Source: Pseudomonas sp. MM213
GTDB taxonomy: Bacteria > Pseudomonadota > Gammaproteobacteria > Pseudomonadales > Pseudomonadaceae
Direction: 5' to 3'
Length of the DNA stretch: 64,000 nt
Assembly (NCBI RefSeq): GCF_020423045.1
Contig: NZ_CP081943.1
Coordinates: forward strand, 1,178,001 to 1,242,000
Shown here: positions 41,398 through 51,595 of the stretch, piece after piece
How positions within the stretch are numbered: position 1 is the stretch's first letter
Layout of the letters: each line of letters opens with the position of its first letter
Made by a program: the position numbers and the translations under genes
The notes under the pieces: model-generated
The model's database searches: none
Seen by the model: only the letters and a program-made list of their open reading frames with translations
What the model was told of the DNA's origin: nothing

Positions 41398-42660
41398 ATG
41401 CCAATGCTCCCTCGCCATCCATCGCTCATTAAGCGCAGCCATCTTCAAGTGGTGGTGTGTGTTTCGACACTCGCGCTATCGTTGACCGCCTGGGCAGCCA
41501 CTCCTGGTCCCACGAAGTCCTACCAACAACCTGCGCTGGAGCCGATTGGCGAAGTCCAGGCCATTTATGACGGCAATCTCAGCGAGGACCTGGCCGTCAC
41601 TACCTTTCGCAATACTGATCGTTTGTTTCCTGTGCGGGCCATCAAGGCGGGCAGCCACCCTTTCCCGTTACCGCGCAGCGGCACGCCACTCGGCCCGGTT
41701 GCCTTTGACTATAAAGGCAAGCGCTACAGTCTCGATGACTACGTTGCGCTGAATCGGGTAACAGGCCTGTTGGTGCTCAAGGACGGTAAAATCGTGACTG
41801 AGCGATACGAAAAAGGTAATACCGCCGACACCCGCTGGATGTCGATGTCGGTGGCGAAATCTATCACCTCTACCCTCGTGGGCGCTGCATTGCAGGACGG
41901 CGCCATCAAAAGCCTTGATGACAAAGTCACCCACTATTTACCCGCGCTGGCCGGTAGCGGATACGACCAGGTCACCGTACGTCAAATTCTGTCCATGCGC
42001 TCCGGAATCAAATGGAACGAGAAATACACTGATCCAACATCAGACGAACGACAGTTGATCAAGCTGCGAATCGAACAAGTGCCTGGATCGCTCCTCAGGT
42101 TCATGGCAAGCCTGCCTACCGCTGCACCTCCTGGCACTCGCACCAACTACAGCACCGGTGAAACGCAAGTCTTGGGACAACTGGTCAGCGCCGCCGTGGG
42201 CAAGCCACTGACGCAATACCTGAGCGAAAAGATCTGGGTTCCCTATGGCATGCAAACCGATGCCAAATGGTGGCTCGACGGCCCCAATGGCAATGAAGTG
42301 GGCGGCAGCGGCATAAGTGCAACCCTTGAAGATTACGGGCGTTTTGGCCAGTTTTTCCTCAGCGGCGGCAAGGCCGGTGCACAGCAAGTGCTACCTGAAG
42401 ACTGGATGAGCTTCGCCAGCGCGACCACTGGCACAGATGTGGCCTACGGTGACTTTGCCAACATGTGGTGGCCAGGCTGGACCGATGCATCCAAGGCCGA
42501 TAAAGCCTTTACTGCTGCAGGCACTTTTGGTCAGTACCTCTACATCAACCCGACCAAAAATGTGGTGATTGTAGTGTGGCAAGCACAGACCAAACCCACC
42601 GGTGGTGAGGTTATCGACGACATGGTCGCCTTTGACGCCATCAGCAACACCCTTCAGTAA
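41398..42660 (+). CDS. Secreted serine hydrolase, beta-lactamase fold (class C / NylB-like)
   Basis: 420 residues from ATG 41398 with AGGAAGG upstream. Signal peptide about 1-36 (ends LTAWA). Catalytic S151-V-A-K154 (MSMSVAKSITS) and a second-motif tyrosine Y251 (TNYSTGETQ); WWLDGPNGNEVGGSG follows. Resembles the 6-aminohexanoate-dimer hydrolase and esterase EstB group rather than true beta-lactamases. The export signal suggests that it hydrolyses an amide or ester outside the cytoplasm, perhaps to release the substrate of the neighbouring importer, with which it shares a control element. Confidence 0.88.
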   Translation: MPMLPRHPSLIKRSHLQVVVCVSTLALSLTAWAATPGPTKSYQQPALEPIGEVQAIYDGNLSEDLAVTTFRNTDRLFPVRAIKAGSHPFPLPRSGTPLGPVAFDYKGKRYSLDDYVALNRVTGLLVLKDGKIVTERYEKGNTADTRWMSMSVAKSITSTLVGAALQDGAIKSLDDKVTHYLPALAGSGYDQVTVRQILSMRSGIKWNEKYTDPTSDERQLIKLRIEQVPGSLLRFMASLPTAAPPGTRTNYSTGETQVLGQLVSAAVGKPLTQYLSEKIWVPYGMQTDAKWWLDGPNGNEVGGSGISATLEDYGRFGQFFLSGGKAGAQQVLPEDWMSFASATTGTDVAYGDFANMWWPGWTDASKADKAFTAAGTFGQYLYINPTKNVVIVVWQAQTKPTGGEVIDDMVAFDAISNTLQ

Positions 42661-42673
42661 CCGGTTTCTCGGG

Positions 42674-42710
42674 TTCATGTATAGGCGTTGGAAAAACGCC
42701 TATACATGAA
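42674..42710. terminator. Perfect 16-bp stem hairpin after the hydrolase gene
   Basis: Arms TTCATGTATAGGCGTT and AACGCCTATACATGAA around GGAAA, 13 bp downstream of the stop codon. Strong hairpin, but no U-rich tail follows, so termination is likely but not certain. Confidence 0.6.
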
Positions 42711-42732
42711 GAAGGCAGCCAGAATTTGTTCT

Positions 42733-43059
42733 CTAATGTTGTTCTAGCGTGTCGGCATGGGCGTCCTGATTGACAGGCGCGTGGATCGAGATGCCATACG
42801 CAATCAGGCAGCCAACCCCGCAGCTTCCCACCACCAGGCACATGGGCCATGAAGTGCCATCAGCCAGGTGACTGACCCACAGACTGGCCAGCGCCCCGGT
42901 GGCGAATTGCACCGAAATACCCAGGGCGACACTCGCCCCCGCCTGCCTCGGGAACATGCTCATCAGGCTTGCCGTGCAATTGGCTCCGAGCAACCCGGTG
43001 ACGCCCGTGTACAGCACCATACAAAGTACGATGCTCCACAGCCCGCCCCACTGTGCTTA
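42733..43059 (-). pseudogene. C-terminal remnant of a Bcr/CflA-type MFS transporter
   Basis: Open from just after a TAA near 43062 to a stop at 42733, about 108 codons. The sequence LWSIVLCMVLYTGVTGLLG, then ASLMSMFPRQAGASVALG and GSCGVGCLIAYGI, corresponds to the last three or four membrane helices of Bcr/CflA drug transporters. The N-terminal three quarters are missing, and upstream DNA (43060-43114) is AT-rich and unrelated. It lies directly after the GlxA-type regulator gene on the same strand, so that regulator may once have controlled it. Confidence 0.75.
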
Positions 43060-43114
43060 AGGAAATGGGAGGTATTTAATTTGCGGGTGTCTGGAATGAC
43101 GCCAGCTCGCTTGT

Positions 43115-44200
43115 TCAGGGTTTCATAATCTTGATACTTGCGAACGTTGACTCATCACGCGCCTGATCCAGCAAATTCATCGGCCTTGCCGGCGAAAATA
43201 CTTGCAGAGTCGGACTTGCTGCCACTTGCGGTTGCGCCACCAGGCGCTCATCGCTGGGTGGAATGCCGAAACACTCGCGATAGCACTTTGAGAAATGGGG
43301 GGTGGACACAAAGCCGCACACCACCGACAACTCTACGATGGAGATCGGCGTTTGCTTGAGCAACTGACGTGCGCGGATCAGGCGCAATTTGAGGTAATAC
43401 CGCGACGGCGAGGAATGTAGATATTTCTGAAACAACCGCTCGAGCTGTCGACGGGACAAGCCAACATAACTCGCCAGTTCGTCGAGCTCGATCGGCTCTT
43501 CCAGATTGGCCTCCATCAAGGCGACGATTTCCTGCAACTTCGGTTGATGGGTGCCGAGCATGTGCTTGAGGGGCACTCGTTGGTGATCCTGCTCGGTGCG
43601 GATCCGCTCGTAGACAAACATCTCGGAGATGGCCGCTGACAGTTCATGACCATGATCGCGACTGATCAGGTGCAGCATCATGTCCATTGGCGCGGTTCCA
43701 CCGGAGCTGGTGAAGCGGTCCCGGTCGAGAGTGAATAAACTGGAGCTGAGGTTCACGCGCGGAAAAGCTTCCTGCATGGCGGCCAGAAATTCCCAGTGCA
43801 CGCTGCAATCGAACCCGTCGAGCAAGCCTGCCTGGGCCAAGGCCCAACTGCCTGTGCATACGCCCCCGATCCGCTTCGAGCGTCGCGCCTGGGCTCGCAA
43901 CCAGGCAACGTGCTCCCGGGTCACGGCGCTTTGAATGCCGATGCCTCCGCAGACAATCACGGTATCAAGCATCGGTGCATTATTGATCGACGCATCCGGA
44001 GTGATCGGCATGCCGTCGCTTGCCCACACCTGCTCGCCTCCCAAACTGAAAGTGTGCCAACGATACAGCTCTTGACCGGTCAGCTGGTTGGCCATTCGTA
44101 GCGGCTCTACAGCAGAGGCCAGAGAAATCAACGTGAATTGGTCCAGCAGCAAAAAACCAATGGTTTGGGGAGAAACGGCCCTGGGGGTGTCATATGCCAT
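43115..44200 (-). CDS. GlxA-family transcriptional regulator (DJ-1/PfpI domain + AraC HTH)
   Basis: 361 residues. Residues about 12-190 are a DJ-1/PfpI-like sensor (GFLLLDQFTLISLASAVEPL; the nucleophile-elbow region GGVCTGSWALA), and the last 100 residues an AraC-type HTH (LDELASYVGLSRRQLERLF; HFSKCYRECFGIPPSD). The sequence is close to the GbdR/CdhR/ArgR group that governs glycine betaine, carnitine and arginine catabolism in Pseudomonas. GGGAGAA ribosome site 8 bases upstream. Same strand as the upstream GABA-permease-type gene (107-bp gap), possibly its regulator. Confidence 0.9.
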   Translation of the reverse strand: MAYDTPRAVSPQTIGFLLLDQFTLISLASAVEPLRMANQLTGQELYRWHTFSLGGEQVWASDGMPITPDASINNAPMLDTVIVCGGIGIQSAVTREHVAWLRAQARRSKRIGGVCTGSWALAQAGLLDGFDCSVHWEFLAAMQEAFPRVNLSSSLFTLDRDRFTSSGGTAPMDMMLHLISRDHGHELSAAISEMFVYERIRTEQDHQRVPLKHMLGTHQPKLQEIVALMEANLEEPIELDELASYVGLSRRQLERLFQKYLHSSPSRYYLKLRLIRARQLLKQTPISIVELSVVCGFVSTPHFSKCYRECFGIPPSDERLVAQPQVAASPTLQVFSPARPMNLLDQARDESTFASIKIMKP

Positions 44201-44307
44201 CGAAGATTATTCTCCCAGTGAGCGGTAATGGCCCGTGGCGGGCGGTTTTACCGCCCCGCCACTGCTCGCGTACTTATAAGATCGCAAGCAGGTTTACGCT
44301 GAAGCGG

Positions 44308-45714
44308 CTATGCACTTTCCGCCGCCGCCACCCTCTGCGGCTGACCGTGGTGACGCGTGGTCACAAGGCCGATAAAGGAAATCACCAGCGCCAGGACGAT
44401 GGTCGAAGAAACCTCCATACGGTGTTCGGGCGTCACCATCATCACCGCCAACGCTGCGCTGATGAAGGCGATGACGAACCAAGTGAGCCAGGGAAACAAC
44501 CACATCTTGAAGGTCAGCGTGACGTTCTGCCGACGCAGAATCCTGCGCATGCGCAATTGCGACACGGCGATAACCAGGTACACCAGCAACGCAATGGCGC
44601 CCGAGCTGGCGAGCAGAAACTGGAATAAACCGGCAGGCATGAAGTAGCTGAACAAGGTCACCCCGGCACCCAGCACAGTGCTGGCGATTACCGCAGCCCT
44701 CGGCACACCCGCCGACGATGTCACCTTCAATGGTTTCGGTGCATCACCGCGCTTGCCCAGCGAAAACAGCATGCGCGAGGAAATATAGATCGACGAGTTC
44801 ATGCAGCTGGCCACGGCAATCAACACCACCACATCCACCAGCAACTTGGCATGGGGAATGTTCATCAGCTCCAGTGCCCGCTGGTAAGAGCCGACAGACG
44901 CCAACAACGGATCATTCCAGGGCACCACGGAAATGACCACGAAAATGGACAGCAAGTAGAACACCCCGATCCGCCAGATCACCGAGCGTGTGGCTTTGGC
45001 GATGTTCTGAGCAGGGTTGCTGGATTCGGCGGCCGCAATGGTCACCGCTTCCGTACCGATGAAGCTGAACATGATGGTGATGAATGCGCCGACGACCGCT
45101 GACAAACCGTTGGGCGCAAACCCGCCATATTCGTCCATGAGTCGAGTCAACCCGCTGGCTTCCCGCTCGGGAATCCACCCCATCAGCACCGCAAAACCAA
45201 GGCCGATAAACCCGATGATCGCCACGACCTTGGCCATCGCAAACCAGAATTCGAACTCGCCGTATTTGGACACGCTGAAGAGATTGGTCACGACCAGCAG
45301 GATGATCGACAGCAAGGCAAACAACCAGGTATCGATCTGTGGGAACCATTGGTTCAATACATGCCCGGCCGCGAGCGCCTCGATGGGGATCACCAGCACC
45401 CAGAACCACCAATACAGCCAGCCGATGGTGAAGCCCGCCCAACGCCCGATTGCCTGGTCTGCATAGGTGGAAAAGGATCCGGTGTCCGGGTTGGCAACCG
45501 CCATTTCGCCCAGCATGCGCATGACCAGAACGACTAAAAGGCCGGAGAACAGATACGCCAGCAATACCGCCGGACCGGCGGCAGCGATGGCATGTCCCGA
45601 CCCGACAAACAAACCTGCTCCGATAATCCCCGCGATGGAAAGCATAGTGACGTGGCGCGGCTTGAAACCCTGTGCCAACTGACCGTTCGAATCTTTAGAG
45701 TTCAGGCTATTCAT
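44308..45714 (-). CDS. gabP: Amino-acid permease, GABA permease type (APC family)
   Basis: 468 residues, 12 membrane helices. N-terminal KPRHVTMLSIAGIIGAGLFVGSG and TM6 region FSFIGTEAVTIAAAES are characteristic of GabP/AAT amino-acid transporters. It starts without the long N-tail of some relatives. Predicted proton-coupled uptake of GABA or a related amino acid; exact ligand not certain. No GABA transaminase or succinate-semialdehyde dehydrogenase genes are adjacent. Confidence 0.88.
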   Translation of the reverse strand: MNSLNSKDSNGQLAQGFKPRHVTMLSIAGIIGAGLFVGSGHAIAAAGPAVLLAYLFSGLLVVLVMRMLGEMAVANPDTGSFSTYADQAIGRWAGFTIGWLYWWFWVLVIPIEALAAGHVLNQWFPQIDTWLFALLSIILLVVTNLFSVSKYGEFEFWFAMAKVVAIIGFIGLGFAVLMGWIPEREASGLTRLMDEYGGFAPNGLSAVVGAFITIMFSFIGTEAVTIAAAESSNPAQNIAKATRSVIWRIGVFYLLSIFVVISVVPWNDPLLASVGSYQRALELMNIPHAKLLVDVVVLIAVASCMNSSIYISSRMLFSLGKRGDAPKPLKVTSSAGVPRAAVIASTVLGAGVTLFSYFMPAGLFQFLLASSGAIALLVYLVIAVSQLRMRRILRRQNVTLTFKMWLFPWLTWFVIAFISAALAVMMVTPEHRMEVSSTIVLALVISFIGLVTTRHHGQPQRVAAAESA

Positions 45715-46142
45715 TGTTTTTTTTTGTTCTCTGGTGATCGACGTTAGAGCGTGCTGACTGAGGGTCAGGCGATCATCATTTCTTCCTGTTGCCCCTTATC
45801 GAAAGCGGCGAACCTCAACGCTTCTGAGCATTTCCCATCAGTCATCGTGACTGCACAGCCATTAAATGACGCGCCACCTTACGCGTCCAGTGTTCAACGC
45901 AAGTAGCCCGAGCGCGCCACCTGTGAGTCTGATATCGACATGCGCCAGCGTGACAATCCATTACCGGTTTACTACCTCGACGAAGGTAGCCAACAGCTGA
46001 TCCCTCTTTTATAGGCACGTTCCATCCAACCGGTGCAGGCGCATCGGTTGGAGAGGATGACTCCGTAGTCTGCCTTCACGGAATTCAGCGCCACCCCGTC
46101 AGCTACACTCATTCGATACATCTCCGCACAGAGACTTCGACC
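45715..46142. other. Divergent intergenic region with a 12-bp hairpin
   Basis: About 430 bp between divergent gabP-type and patatin genes; no gene seen. A T-rich run lies just upstream of the gabP ATG (45717-45725). At 46025-46052 TCCAACCGGTGC and GCATCGGTTGGA form a 12-bp stem (one G-U pair) around AGGC, of unknown function. Confidence 0.6.
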
Positions 46143-47009
46143 ATGGTCACCAAAACCGCAATCGTATTCGCTGGCGGCGGCAGTTTGGGTGCGGTGCAGG
46201 TGGGAATGTTGCGGGCCCTGGTCGAGGCCGATGTTCGATTCGACATAGTCGTCGGCGCTTCGGTAGGCGCTATCAACGGTGCCTATTTTGCCGCAAGGCC
46301 CGATTCCGAGGGCGTCGAGGCGCTCGCCGGATTTTGGCGTGGGCTGAGTAAAACTGACATCTTTCCCCTCTCCTGGATCGACACCTGCAAAGGACTGATC
46401 AAGCGGCGTGGCTTTTTATTGCAGCCGTCGGCGTTACACCGATTGCTGGGACAGGCACTTCCCATTCATCGCATCGAAGAAGCGACGCTGCCTCTGCACA
46501 TTGTCACCACCGACCTGCTCAGTGGTGCCGAGACGGTTCTGTCCAGTGGCGACCTCGAGCAGGCGTTGCTGGCCAGCGCGGCCATCCCGCTGGTGTTTCC
46601 CTGCGTGCAAATCGCCGATCAGTTCCTGGTTGATGGCGGCGTGGCAAGCAATACACCTATTTCGACGGCCGTAGCCTTGGGAGCCACCAACGTCGTGGTC
46701 ATCCCCACCGGCGTGAGTTGCGCCCTGACACAACCGCCCCGGGGCCTCGTCGCCTTGGCCCTGCACACCGTCAACCTGATGAGCATGCGTCAACTGGTGA
46801 GCGACATCGAACACTTCCGCGCTGTCACCAGCTTGCACATCGTCCCGCCCTTGTGCCCTGTGGATGTCTCGGTGTTCAACTTTGACCAGACCGAGTCTTT
46901 GCTGCAGCGTGCCTATGTGCAGACCCTTCGGTGGCTGGAACGTGGGGGGCTCGAGCGCACCAAGGTACCGGGTGCCCTGACCCTCCATTCGCATGCCCAT
47001 GAGCATTGA
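46143..47009 (+). CDS. Patatin-like phospholipase (RssA family)
   Basis: 288 residues. Oxyanion hole GGGSLGA (11-17), nucleophile elbow G-A-S40-V-G, and catalytic D164-G-G (FLVDGGVASNTPI): the full Ser-Asp dyad of bacterial patatins. No signal peptide, membrane helix or POTRA/barrel domain, so cytoplasmic. Acts on acyl esters of lipids by family; physiological role unknown. It stands alone. Confidence 0.9.
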   Translation: MVTKTAIVFAGGGSLGAVQVGMLRALVEADVRFDIVVGASVGAINGAYFAARPDSEGVEALAGFWRGLSKTDIFPLSWIDTCKGLIKRRGFLLQPSALHRLLGQALPIHRIEEATLPLHIVTTDLLSGAETVLSSGDLEQALLASAAIPLVFPCVQIADQFLVDGGVASNTPISTAVALGATNVVVIPTGVSCALTQPPRGLVALALHTVNLMSMRQLVSDIEHFRAVTSLHIVPPLCPVDVSVFNFDQTESLLQRAYVQTLRWLERGGLERTKVPGALTLHSHAHEH

Positions 47010-47050
47010 GTGATGTGAATGACCTGTAGAACCACCCTGCTCCCTCGGCA

Positions 47051-48724
47051 TCAAATTTTGAACTGTCCGAGCAAGCTTTGCAGACGATTACCAATCATAT
47101 ACAGCTCATCGACGGTCTTGACCCCGCTCTTGGTCTGGTTGGCAACGGAATCAATGGCCCGCGCGATCTGATGCACCCCGCGGTTGATTTCTTCAGCCAC
47201 CGAAGTCTGTTCCTCCGCAGCGCTCGCGATTTGTGCGTTCATCGCGTTGATGGTCGCGATCAGTTCGACAGTGTTGCCCAGGAACTCACCCGCCTGATCG
47301 GCCTGAGCGTTAGCGCCTTGAGCCGCTTTGGTGGATTGATGCATCGCACTGACCACGCCATCAGTCGTGCCCTTGAGACGCTCAACCATCGCCTGGATTT
47401 CCTGGGTGCTGCGCTGAGTACGACTGGCCAACGCGCGCACTTCATCGGCAACCACCGCAAACCCTCGCCCGGCAGCACCGGCACGAGCGGCTTCGATAGC
47501 CGCATTGAGTGCCAGGAGATTGGTCTGCTCGGCAATCGAGCGGATCACATCCAGCACGGTGACGATAGAAGTCACATCGTTTTGAAGGCTCTTCATGGAT
47601 ATACCACTCTCATCAAGCTCCACGGTGAGTGCCTGAATTCGAGTCATGCTGCCATTGACTATTTGCCTCGCGTGCCGGGACTGTCTGTCAGTTTCGACGG
47701 CTGCGTCGGCAGCGTTTTGCGCGCTGACCGATACTTCTTGCGCCGCCGATGACATCTCATTTATCGCCGCAGCCACCTGGTCGGTTTCCTGGCGCTGCTT
47801 ATCCATGGCACGGTCAATATGTCTGCTCTGCTCGGCCACATGGCTCACAGATCCATTCAACTGCTCGCTCATGGCGACGATCTGGCTGACGAGGCTGTGA
47901 ATCTGATCGATAAACGCGTTGAACGAACCGGCAAGTTGCCCAAGCTCATCTCGACTGACCACCGGCAGACGCCGCGTCAGATCGCCCTCGCCCGCAGCGA
48001 TTTCATCAAGGTGGGCCCGGATCAGGGTCAAGGGACGCAAACTGCGCTTGACCAGCAGTAAAGCCAACACACCGATAATGCCAACCAGCACACAAGCAAT
48101 GATGGCGATGCTGAACATCAAGCTGTGCACCCGCGCATCAACATCAGCCCGCACCTTGGCGACCTGAACGTCGATACTGTCCAGATTGATCGCCGTGACC
48201 ACGACCATGTCCCACTTGGGCAAATAAAAACTGTACGCGAGCTTCGCCACCACCTTATCGGTGTTGACCAGCCCACCTGAATAGGTGACGAAGTGAGTCT
48301 CATTTTTTGCCGCAGCGACCATTTCGCGGTTCAAGTATTTCCCGTTGATGTCTTTGCGATCACTCATGTTGGTGCCGACGCCTTCGCTGCTGTCACCGCG
48401 AAACAGGCGTACAACCTGGCTGTCATAACCGATGAAATAGCCGTCATCGCCATACTTCATTTTCGACAAGCGGCTGATCGCCAAGGCTCGGCTGGACGGA
48501 TCCCCGGCAGCAGCCCGATCATAAAGTCCGGCTATGGAAGTGCGAGCAATGCTCGCGTAATCCTTGAGCCGAGTGCGGCTCTCTTCAAGCAGTCGCTCGC
48601 GGGTCTGAGCGACTTCTTGCTCGGCCTGGGACTGCAAAGTGCCGCGGGTGCTCAAACCTGACACCAGGGCAAACAGCATTACCGGAAACAGGGTCAGCAA
48701 CAGTATTTTGGTTTTAAACGACAT
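47051..48724 (-). CDS. Methyl-accepting chemotaxis protein with single Cache (sCache_2) sensor
   Basis: 557 residues: TM1 at about 7-27, periplasmic sCache_2 domain about 35-190 ([15 protein letters not shown], then [15 protein letters not shown]), TM2 about 200-220, HAMP, and the signalling domain with hairpin tip [18 protein letters not shown]. sCache_2 receptors of Pseudomonas usually sense short carboxylic acids. It is 80 bp downstream of, and on the same strand as, the OprD/CitMHS/DctA/PrpF set, so it probably detects a carboxylate used by that pathway. The preceding AAGGATTT ribosome site supports this start. Confidence 0.92.
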   Translation of the reverse strand: MSFKTKILLLTLFPVMLFALVSGLSTRGTLQSQAEQEVAQTRERLLEESRTRLKDYASIARTSIAGLYDRAAAGDPSSRALAISRLSKMKYGDDGYFIGYDSQVVRLFRGDSSEGVGTNMSDRKDINGKYLNREMVAAAKNETHFVTYSGGLVNTDKVVAKLAYSFYLPKWDMVVVTAINLDSIDVQVAKVRADVDARVHSLMFSIAIIACVLVGIIGVLALLLVKRSLRPLTLIRAHLDEIAAGEGDLTRRLPVVSRDELGQLAGSFNAFIDQIHSLVSQIVAMSEQLNGSVSHVAEQSRHIDRAMDKQRQETDQVAAAINEMSSAAQEVSVSAQNAADAAVETDRQSRHARQIVNGSMTRIQALTVELDESGISMKSLQNDVTSIVTVLDVIRSIAEQTNLLALNAAIEAARAGAAGRGFAVVADEVRALASRTQRSTQEIQAMVERLKGTTDGVVSAMHQSTKAAQGANAQADQAGEFLGNTVELIATINAMNAQIASAAEEQTSVAEEINRGVHQIARAIDSVANQTKSGVKTVDELYMIGNRLQSLLGQFKI

Positions 48725-48804
48725 CGTTGAAATCCTTCACCCAATCCTGTGAGGCCGAGGCTGAAAAGGCGGCCTGCGAATATCGCGAGGCCGCGATCAG
48801 GGAA

Positions 48805-50058
48805 TCACCAGAGCGCGATGTCGTAGGTAAAGTAGATCCGGTTGCTGTCTCGGCCACGGGAATAATCAGAGCGATAAACATAGTTGCGCAACCGCACACC
48901 CAAGCCCTTGAAGGTGCCTTGTTGCACGACATAAGCCAGTTCGGCGTCACGTTCCCACTCTTTTACCGTGGTGTTGGACTTACCGTCGTTGCCGCTCAGA
49001 TAGCGAGTAGAGAACGTCAGGCCCGGCACGCCGAGGGCGGCAAAGTTATAGCCGTAATTAAGCATCCAGGTTTTTTCATCCTCCTCGATGAACTTGCCTA
49101 TCCCGGCGTTGCTGAACGAATAAACCGTTGCGCCACTGATAAAGGGCAATCCGGCATCACCACTGAGGGTCTGGTAGCCGCCGCCGAATGTATGGCCGGA
49201 AATGGCGTAGGACAGTTGCCCGCTCAGCATGTTGTTGTCGATCTTGCCACCGTAGGCCGAGCCGGTATCGACACTGTTGAAGTAGCGCAAGTCACTGGTC
49301 AGCACGCCGCCGCCCAAGGGTAGATCGTGCTGGATACCTGCAAAATTCTGACGGTAAAAGTTTTCCAGCTCACCGTAGAAGTAACTCAAACGAACGCTCT
49401 TCCCCAGCTTGTATTCGGCCCCTGCATAGCTGAAGTCCCCTGATTTATCTCCGCCGTAACCGTCGGGCACAATCGGCATGCTGTCGGTGGAATCGCGCAG
49501 TTTGAATCGATCCAGGTAGCCCCCGGTGAGGGTGAGGTTTTCGATGTCGATACTACTGATCTGCGTGCCTTGGTACGTTTGCGGCAACAGACGCGCATCG
49601 TTGTAGATCAGCACCGGAGTCTTGGGTAACAAGGTGCCGTATTTGACTGTGGTCTTGGCCAGTTGGGCCTTGGCAGTCATCCCCAGGCTTGCAAACTCGT
49701 CTGCCGCACGACCGTCATCATGGACGGGCAGCAAACCCGTACCGCTGCGGCCACGGCCGGAGTCGAGCTTGACCCCGACCAGGCCAAGGGCATCAACACC
49801 AAACCCGAGGGTGCCGGGGGTAAATCCCGACTGGTAATCCAACAGAAATCCCTGGGCCCATTCGGTTCGTTCGCTCTTCGCCGTCCTTGCCGACTTGGCA
49901 CTCAAGCCATGCTCGTCGCGGAAGTTTTCATTGAAATAGACGTTGCGCAATTGCAGTTTGAGCTTGCTGTCATCGATAAATCCTTCTGCGCTGGCACTGG
50001 CCAGCGGCAACAAACCAAGAAGTGAAAACAGCGCCCGTTGGGTATGCAAAGTGGTCAT
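48805..50058 (-). CDS. OprD-family outer-membrane porin
   Basis: 417 residues. Signal peptide about 1-24 (LLPLASASAEG), then GFIDDSKLKLQLRNVYFNEN, the standard OprD-family opening, and many amphipathic strands ending in RIYFTYDIALW with terminal aromatic residue. 18-stranded porins of this family (OpdX) take up carboxylates or amino acids. Gene position after a CitMHS transporter suggests the OpdH-like, tricarboxylate branch, but this is inference. Confidence 0.93.
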   Translation of the reverse strand: MTTLHTQRALFSLLGLLPLASASAEGFIDDSKLKLQLRNVYFNENFRDEHGLSAKSARTAKSERTEWAQGFLLDYQSGFTPGTLGFGVDALGLVGVKLDSGRGRSGTGLLPVHDDGRAADEFASLGMTAKAQLAKTTVKYGTLLPKTPVLIYNDARLLPQTYQGTQISSIDIENLTLTGGYLDRFKLRDSTDSMPIVPDGYGGDKSGDFSYAGAEYKLGKSVRLSYFYGELENFYRQNFAGIQHDLPLGGGVLTSDLRYFNSVDTGSAYGGKIDNNMLSGQLSYAISGHTFGGGYQTLSGDAGLPFISGATVYSFSNAGIGKFIEEDEKTWMLNYGYNFAALGVPGLTFSTRYLSGNDGKSNTTVKEWERDAELAYVVQQGTFKGLGVRLRNYVYRSDYSRGRDSNRIYFTYDIALW

Positions 50059-50149
50059 GGAAAACTACTCATTGTTGTTATTTGGGGTGCAGAACAGCGC
50101 GCGCCTCGCTGGCGAGGCGCCTTGGGAGAAAACAGGTGGCTTGGGTGAA

Positions 50150-51454
50150 TCAGGTGAAGAGACTGATCGCCCCGGTCAGCAGGGCTAGCGCGGTGATGAC
50201 CAGTGAAGTGAGCACCGCCCATTTGACGGTGGCTTTCTGGAAGTCGCCGATATCGCGATCGACCATCCCCACCAGCAACAGGGTTGAGGCGACCAGCGGA
50301 CTCATCAGGTGTACTGGCTGCCCGAGAATCGACGCGCGGGCGATTTCCACCGGATCAATGCCATACGCCGCAGCGGCATTCGCCAGAATGGGCACCACGC
50401 CAAAGTAATAAGCATCGTTGGACAGGACGAACGTTAGCGGCATGCTGGTAATCGCCACCACCAGCGGGAACAGATGCCCCCAGGACGGCGGAATCCAGTC
50501 AACCAGGGTTTGCGCCAGGGAGTCGACCATCTTGGTGCCGGAGAAAATCCCGGCAAAGATGCCGGCGGCAAACACCAACAGTACGACGGTCATGGCGTTG
50601 CCCGAATGGGCGAGGATGCGTTCCTTCTGAATATCCAGTTGCGGATAGTTGATCATCAGCGCCAGTACGAACCCGATCAGGAACAGGATCGCGGAATGCA
50701 TGATCCCCATCACCAGTGCGACCATCACCGCGATCACCAACAGCAGATTGACGTAGGCCAGTTTCGGTCGCTTGTGCGGAGTGTCTTCAAGAATCGCCTT
50801 GATGTAGCAATCTCCCCCGCCGCTTTCCAACTGGATATTGCCGATCCGTTTGCGCTCGGCACGGCCCAGCAGAAACGCGGTGAACACCACCCACATGGCG
50901 CCGCCAATCATGGTCGGCAGCAACGGTACGAAGTATTCACCGGCATCCAGGCCCAGCGCCGCGATCGCTCGGGTCGCCGGCCCTCCCCAAGGCGTCATGC
51001 CACTCATGATGCTCAGAGAAAGCATGGCGATGGTCGCCAGAATCATCGGATTCATCCCGATACGTTTGTATAGGGGCAGCATTGCCGCACAGGTGATCAT
51101 GTAGGTGGTGGTGCCATCACCGTCCAGGGCCACCAGCAGCGACAGCAACGCTGTGCCGACAGCGATTTTCATCGGGTCGCCGTTGACGCGTTTGAGGATC
51201 TTGCGAATCAGCGGGTCAAACAGACCGGCGTCGATCATCAAGCCGAAAAACAAGATCGCGAACAGCAGGAGCGCGGCCGAAGGAGCGACCATTTTCAAGC
51301 CGTCGAGCATCATCTTGCCAGTAGTGCCACCGAAACCGCCAATGACGGCAAACACAATCGGCACCACCGTCAGCGCGACAATCGGCGATAACCGTTTGGT
51401 CATTATCAGGACGGTGAAGACCACCACCATGGCCAATCCAAGCAATGCGAGCAT
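50150..51454 (-). CDS. CitMHS-family citrate/tricarboxylate:cation symporter
   Basis: 434 residues with about 12 membrane segments. CitM features: N-terminal LALLGLAMVVVFTVLIMTK, LDGDGTTTYMITCAAMLPLY and LSNDAYYFGVVPILA. Family substrates are citrate complexed to Mg2+ or Ca2+ and related tricarboxylates. Lies between the DctA-type and OprD-type genes, same strand, so inner-membrane counterpart of the porin. Confidence 0.9.
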   Translation of the reverse strand: MLALLGLAMVVVFTVLIMTKRLSPIVALTVVPIVFAVIGGFGGTTGKMMLDGLKMVAPSAALLLFAILFFGLMIDAGLFDPLIRKILKRVNGDPMKIAVGTALLSLLVALDGDGTTTYMITCAAMLPLYKRIGMNPMILATIAMLSLSIMSGMTPWGGPATRAIAALGLDAGEYFVPLLPTMIGGAMWVVFTAFLLGRAERKRIGNIQLESGGGDCYIKAILEDTPHKRPKLAYVNLLLVIAVMVALVMGIMHSAILFLIGFVLALMINYPQLDIQKERILAHSGNAMTVVLLVFAAGIFAGIFSGTKMVDSLAQTLVDWIPPSWGHLFPLVVAITSMPLTFVLSNDAYYFGVVPILANAAAAYGIDPVEIARASILGQPVHLMSPLVASTLLLVGMVDRDIGDFQKATVKWAVLTSLVITALALLTGAISLFT

Positions 51455-51595
51455 AGGTCAGTTCTCTTGTTCTTATGAGTAGCGTGGCCGACGCACAGGC
51501 GCGCGACCCCGTCCCCGCCAGACGGCACGATCAACGGTGCCTGGCGGGAGTTATTCATTGAGGTATTTAAGGGGGCTGGATTCAGCCGCGAACGG

